A DNA stretch of 64,000 nucleotides. Origin: Pararobbsia alpina_A (lineage in GTDB: Bacteria > Pseudomonadota > Gammaproteobacteria > Burkholderiales > Burkholderiaceae). The stretch lies in the NCBI RefSeq assembly GCF_965118125.1, contig NZ_OZ221288.1, positions 1,426,001-1,490,000 on the forward strand, in the 5' to 3' direction. Of this stretch, positions 62,710 to 64,000 are shown piece by piece. The position numbers were made by a program, and so were the translations under genes. Under the pieces are notes generated by a model. It was given only the letters and a program-made list of their open reading frames with translations, did no database searches and was not told the origin of the DNA. How positions within the stretch are numbered: the stretch's first letter is position 1; each line of letters opens with the position of its first letter.

Positions 62710-63456
62710 ATGAAGCTGCAAAACAAGATTGCTTTGATCACGGGCGGCACCTCGGGCATCGGCCTGGAAGCGGCAAAGCTGTTCATCGCTGAAGGTGCAA
62801 AAGTCGCAGTGATCGGCACGAATCCGGAGCGCTTGCAAGCCGCCGCTCAAACGCTTGGCGACGATGCCCTCGTGCTCAGCGCTGATTTGCGCAATCCGGC
62901 CGACATTGACCGCGCGATCGGCGATGTGGCCGCAACGTTCGGCCGCATCGATATCGTCTTTGCGAATGCCGGTGCAGCCAAGGCCGCACCGCTCGAAGGC
63001 ATCACGCCGGAGATGATCAGCGACCAGTTCGCGCTGAATTTCACGGGCCTGTTCCTCACCATCCAGAAAGCCTCACCGCTCATTTCCAAGGGCGGCAGCA
63101 TCGTGGCGACAACGTCGTTTCTTAACGCGGTTGGCGCACCCGGACTGTCGATTCTCTCTGCGACGAAGGCTGCGATCCGTTCCCTGGTCCGCTCGCTTGC
63201 CGCCGAACTCGCTCCGCGCGGCATCCGCGTCAATGCAGTGAGCCCCGGCCCGATCGCGACGCCGTTCCATACGAAACTCGGTTTGACCGATAACCAGTTG
63301 TCAGAAGCGGCTGCCGCGATCGAAGCACAGGTACCGCTGAAGCGCTTTGGTCAACCCATCGAAATCGCGCGTGCAGCGCTGTTCCTCGCGAGCGACGATT
63401 CATCGTTCACGACGGGTTCCGAATTTGTGGTCGACGGCGGACTGACGCAAATCTAA
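62710..63456 (+). CDS. SDR-family protein lacking the catalytic Tyr
   Basis: The 248-residue protein has the SDR nucleotide-binding motif (IALITGGTSGIGLEAAKLFI), the structural FANAG (residues 84-88), Asn110, Ser136 and Lys153, with typical C-terminal SPGPIATPFHTKLG and TGSEFVVDGGLTQI. The catalytic Tyr of Y-x3-K is Leu149 (SILSATKAAI), so it may not reduce a carbonyl in the usual way. GGAG at a proper distance precedes the ATG. It is followed by a hairpin at 63463. Confidence 0.92.
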   Translation: MKLQNKIALITGGTSGIGLEAAKLFIAEGAKVAVIGTNPERLQAAAQTLGDDALVLSADLRNPADIDRAIGDVAATFGRIDIVFANAGAAKAAPLEGITPEMISDQFALNFTGLFLTIQKASPLISKGGSIVATTSFLNAVGAPGLSILSATKAAIRSLVRSLAAELAPRGIRVNAVSPGPIATPFHTKLGLTDNQLSEAAAAIEAQVPLKRFGQPIEIARAALFLASDDSSFTTGSEFVVDGGLTQI

Positions 63457-63462
63457 GCGAGA

Positions 63463-63499
63463 GACGGCATCGATTCGCGTTACCGGATACGATGCCGTC
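63463..63499 (+). terminator. Hairpin after the SDR gene
   Basis: GACGGCATCG (63463-63472) and CGATGCCGTC (63490-63499) are perfect 10-bp arms with a 17-base loop, starting 7 bp beyond the SDR stop. No T-run follows, so termination would be weak; it may end or protect the mRNA. Confidence 0.45.
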
Positions 63500-63523
63500 G
63501 TCCGACCCATTCAACGGAGCCCA

Positions 63524-63634
63524 ATGATGCAGTCCGACATTCACGCGCTGGCTACCTATCCTCGCTTCAGCCTGATGGACGGCGCAACGCCCATCCAGCG
63601 ACTCGACCGACTCGAGAAAACAGTGATTGGTTAG
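63524..63634 (+). pseudogene. dcyD: 5' remnant of a D-cysteine desulfhydrase/ACC-deaminase-type gene
   Basis: ATG 63524 is preceded by GGAG and opens 36 codons ending TAG: MMQSDIHALATYPRFSLMDG then ATPIQRLDRLEKTVIG. This matches the first 35 residues of DcyD-like PLP enzymes (LxxFPRLxxxxxPTPLExLxRLs). Exactly where the protein should continue toward its PLP-Lys, the frame runs into the tandem 14-bp repeats at 63626 and stops. A deletion has removed the rest of the gene. It is therefore non-functional. Confidence 0.65.
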
Positions 63635-63681
63635 CTGAGATTGGTCAGCTGCAAGTGGTTGGCTGCAATTGGTTAGCTGTA
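63626..63681. repeat. Four tandem imperfect 14-bp repeats
   Basis: ATTGGTTAGCTG, ATTGGTCAGCTG, AGTGGTTGGCTG and ATTGGTTAGCTG begin at 63626, 63640, 63654 and 63668, each spaced by exactly 14 bp. The first unit overlaps the end of the truncated D-cysteine desulfhydrase frame. The array lies 47 bp before the LysR start. Confidence 0.85.
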
Positions 63682-63727
63682 TTCGGCAGGCCTTGAAAGA
63701 GCCCGCCATCACACGGGAACCCATGCC

Positions 63728-64000
63728 ATGCGCGCTCCAAACAACCTGAACGCACTCCGCGCATTCGAAGCGGTGTCGCGACACCTGAGCTACGCTGCTG
63801 CGGCGGAAGAACTCAACGTCACGCCCGCGGCGGTCGGTCATCTGATTCGCGGACTGGAGGACACGCTCGATGTCGAACTCTTTCACCGCGCCTCATCCGG
63901 CGCGACTCGGCTCTTTCTCACGGACGCAGCGAGATCGGTGCTGCCTGCTCTCCAATCCGGCTTCGACCTGTTGTCCGAGGCGGTCGAACAATTAAAGGCC
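63728..64000 (+). CDS. LysR-family regulator, GcvA-like (N-terminal part)
   Basis: From ATG 63728 the frame runs beyond the window end (91 codons): MRAPNNLNALRAFEAVSRHL, SYAAAAEELNVTPAAVGHLI, RGLEDTLDVELFHRASSGAT and ARSVLPALQSGFDLLSEAVE. N-L-N-A-L-R-A-F-E-A is typical of the GcvA/AmpR-like LysR group. A second ATG at 63723 is in another frame. The remnant of a desulfhydrase gene just upstream may once have been its neighbour or target. Confidence 0.88.
   Translation, partial: MRAPNNLNALRAFEAVSRHLSYAAAAEELNVTPAAVGHLIRGLEDTLDVELFHRASSGATRLFLTDAARSVLPALQSGFDLLSEAVEQLKA

Noticed and set aside
1..64000. CRISPR array, rRNA or tRNA genes
   Set aside because: No regularly spaced long repeats and no cloverleaf or rRNA-like stretches were noticed; a tRNA search program would be needed to be certain.

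Overview
The window reads as chromosomal DNA of a GC-rich betaproteobacterium, most likely Paraburkholderia, Caballeronia or Burkholderia. The basis is gene content: a cyanide-insensitive type cytochrome bd oxidase with a DUF2474 partner, many LysR, MocR, AraC, TetR and MarR regulators, PotABC-like transport beside a Rieske oxygenase, and a TIGR03118 lipoprotein. This is inferred from protein family resemblance, without a database search. No rRNA, tRNA, CRISPR array or intact mobile element was seen. The window opens inside a molybdopterin oxidoreductase gene and closes inside a LysR gene.

Layout. 1-5.4 kb: FdhF/YdeP-like molybdoenzyme (partial), cioAB-type bd oxidase with a small membrane subunit, an AraC regulator and an orphan FixJ-type response regulator. 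5.6-12.3 kb: a MOSC/ferredoxin-reductase/ferredoxin fusion, an alpha/beta hydrolase lacking the nucleophilic serine, a quinone reductase-like protein, a LysR regulator, and a truncated histidine kinase divergent from a second FixJ-type regulator. 12.5-20 kb: a SARP/BTAD regulator, a cyclic-nucleotide-domain/thioredoxin-reductase-like flavoprotein without the CxxC pair, two paralogous acyl-CoA dehydrogenases with Asp in the usual catalytic Glu position, and a SufR-like Cys-rich regulator. 20.3-26.6 kb: a DsbG-like periplasmic protein, a GST/TetR divergent pair with three matching operator boxes, a VOC protein, then a gene graveyard (frameshifted DNA-binding protein, cyclophilin remnant, histidine-kinase remnant) interleaved with an NmrA-like reductase, a CPBP membrane protein and a lipoprotein.

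26.7-37.3 kb is the most coherent accessory system. Leftward run flavin monooxygenase, RidA, DUF1028 and ArgE-like M20 deacylase genes. Rightward run a LysR regulator, a Rieske oxygenase alpha subunit and a complete polyamine-type ABC importer (ATPase, binding protein, two permeases). Together they look like uptake and breakdown of an amine or N-acylated compound of unknown identity. 37.3-47.2 kb: GNAT proteins, two MocR regulators, a polytopic cytochrome b-like membrane protein, an NDH-2-like flavoprotein, an azoreductase operon with a divergent LysR gene, and an SDR. The flavoprotein and the azoreductase/LysR promoter region carry near-identical dyad operators. 47.4-51.7 kb: an acyl-CoA ligase, a cupin/MarR pair sharing a 40-bp promoter with a perfect dyad, an inward-rectifier K+ channel and a VOC protein. 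51.8-60.4 kb: an iron-siderophore uptake locus (TonB receptor, exporter-type ABC protein, FhuC, FhuD, FhuB) with overlapping genes, a divergent AraC regulator and a Fur-box-like site; no siderophore synthesis genes are present. 60.9-64 kb: a TIGR03118 lipoprotein, a 5'-truncated tyrosine recombinase, an SDR lacking the catalytic tyrosine, a truncated D-cysteine desulfhydrase start fused to 14-bp repeats, and the start of a GcvA-like LysR gene.
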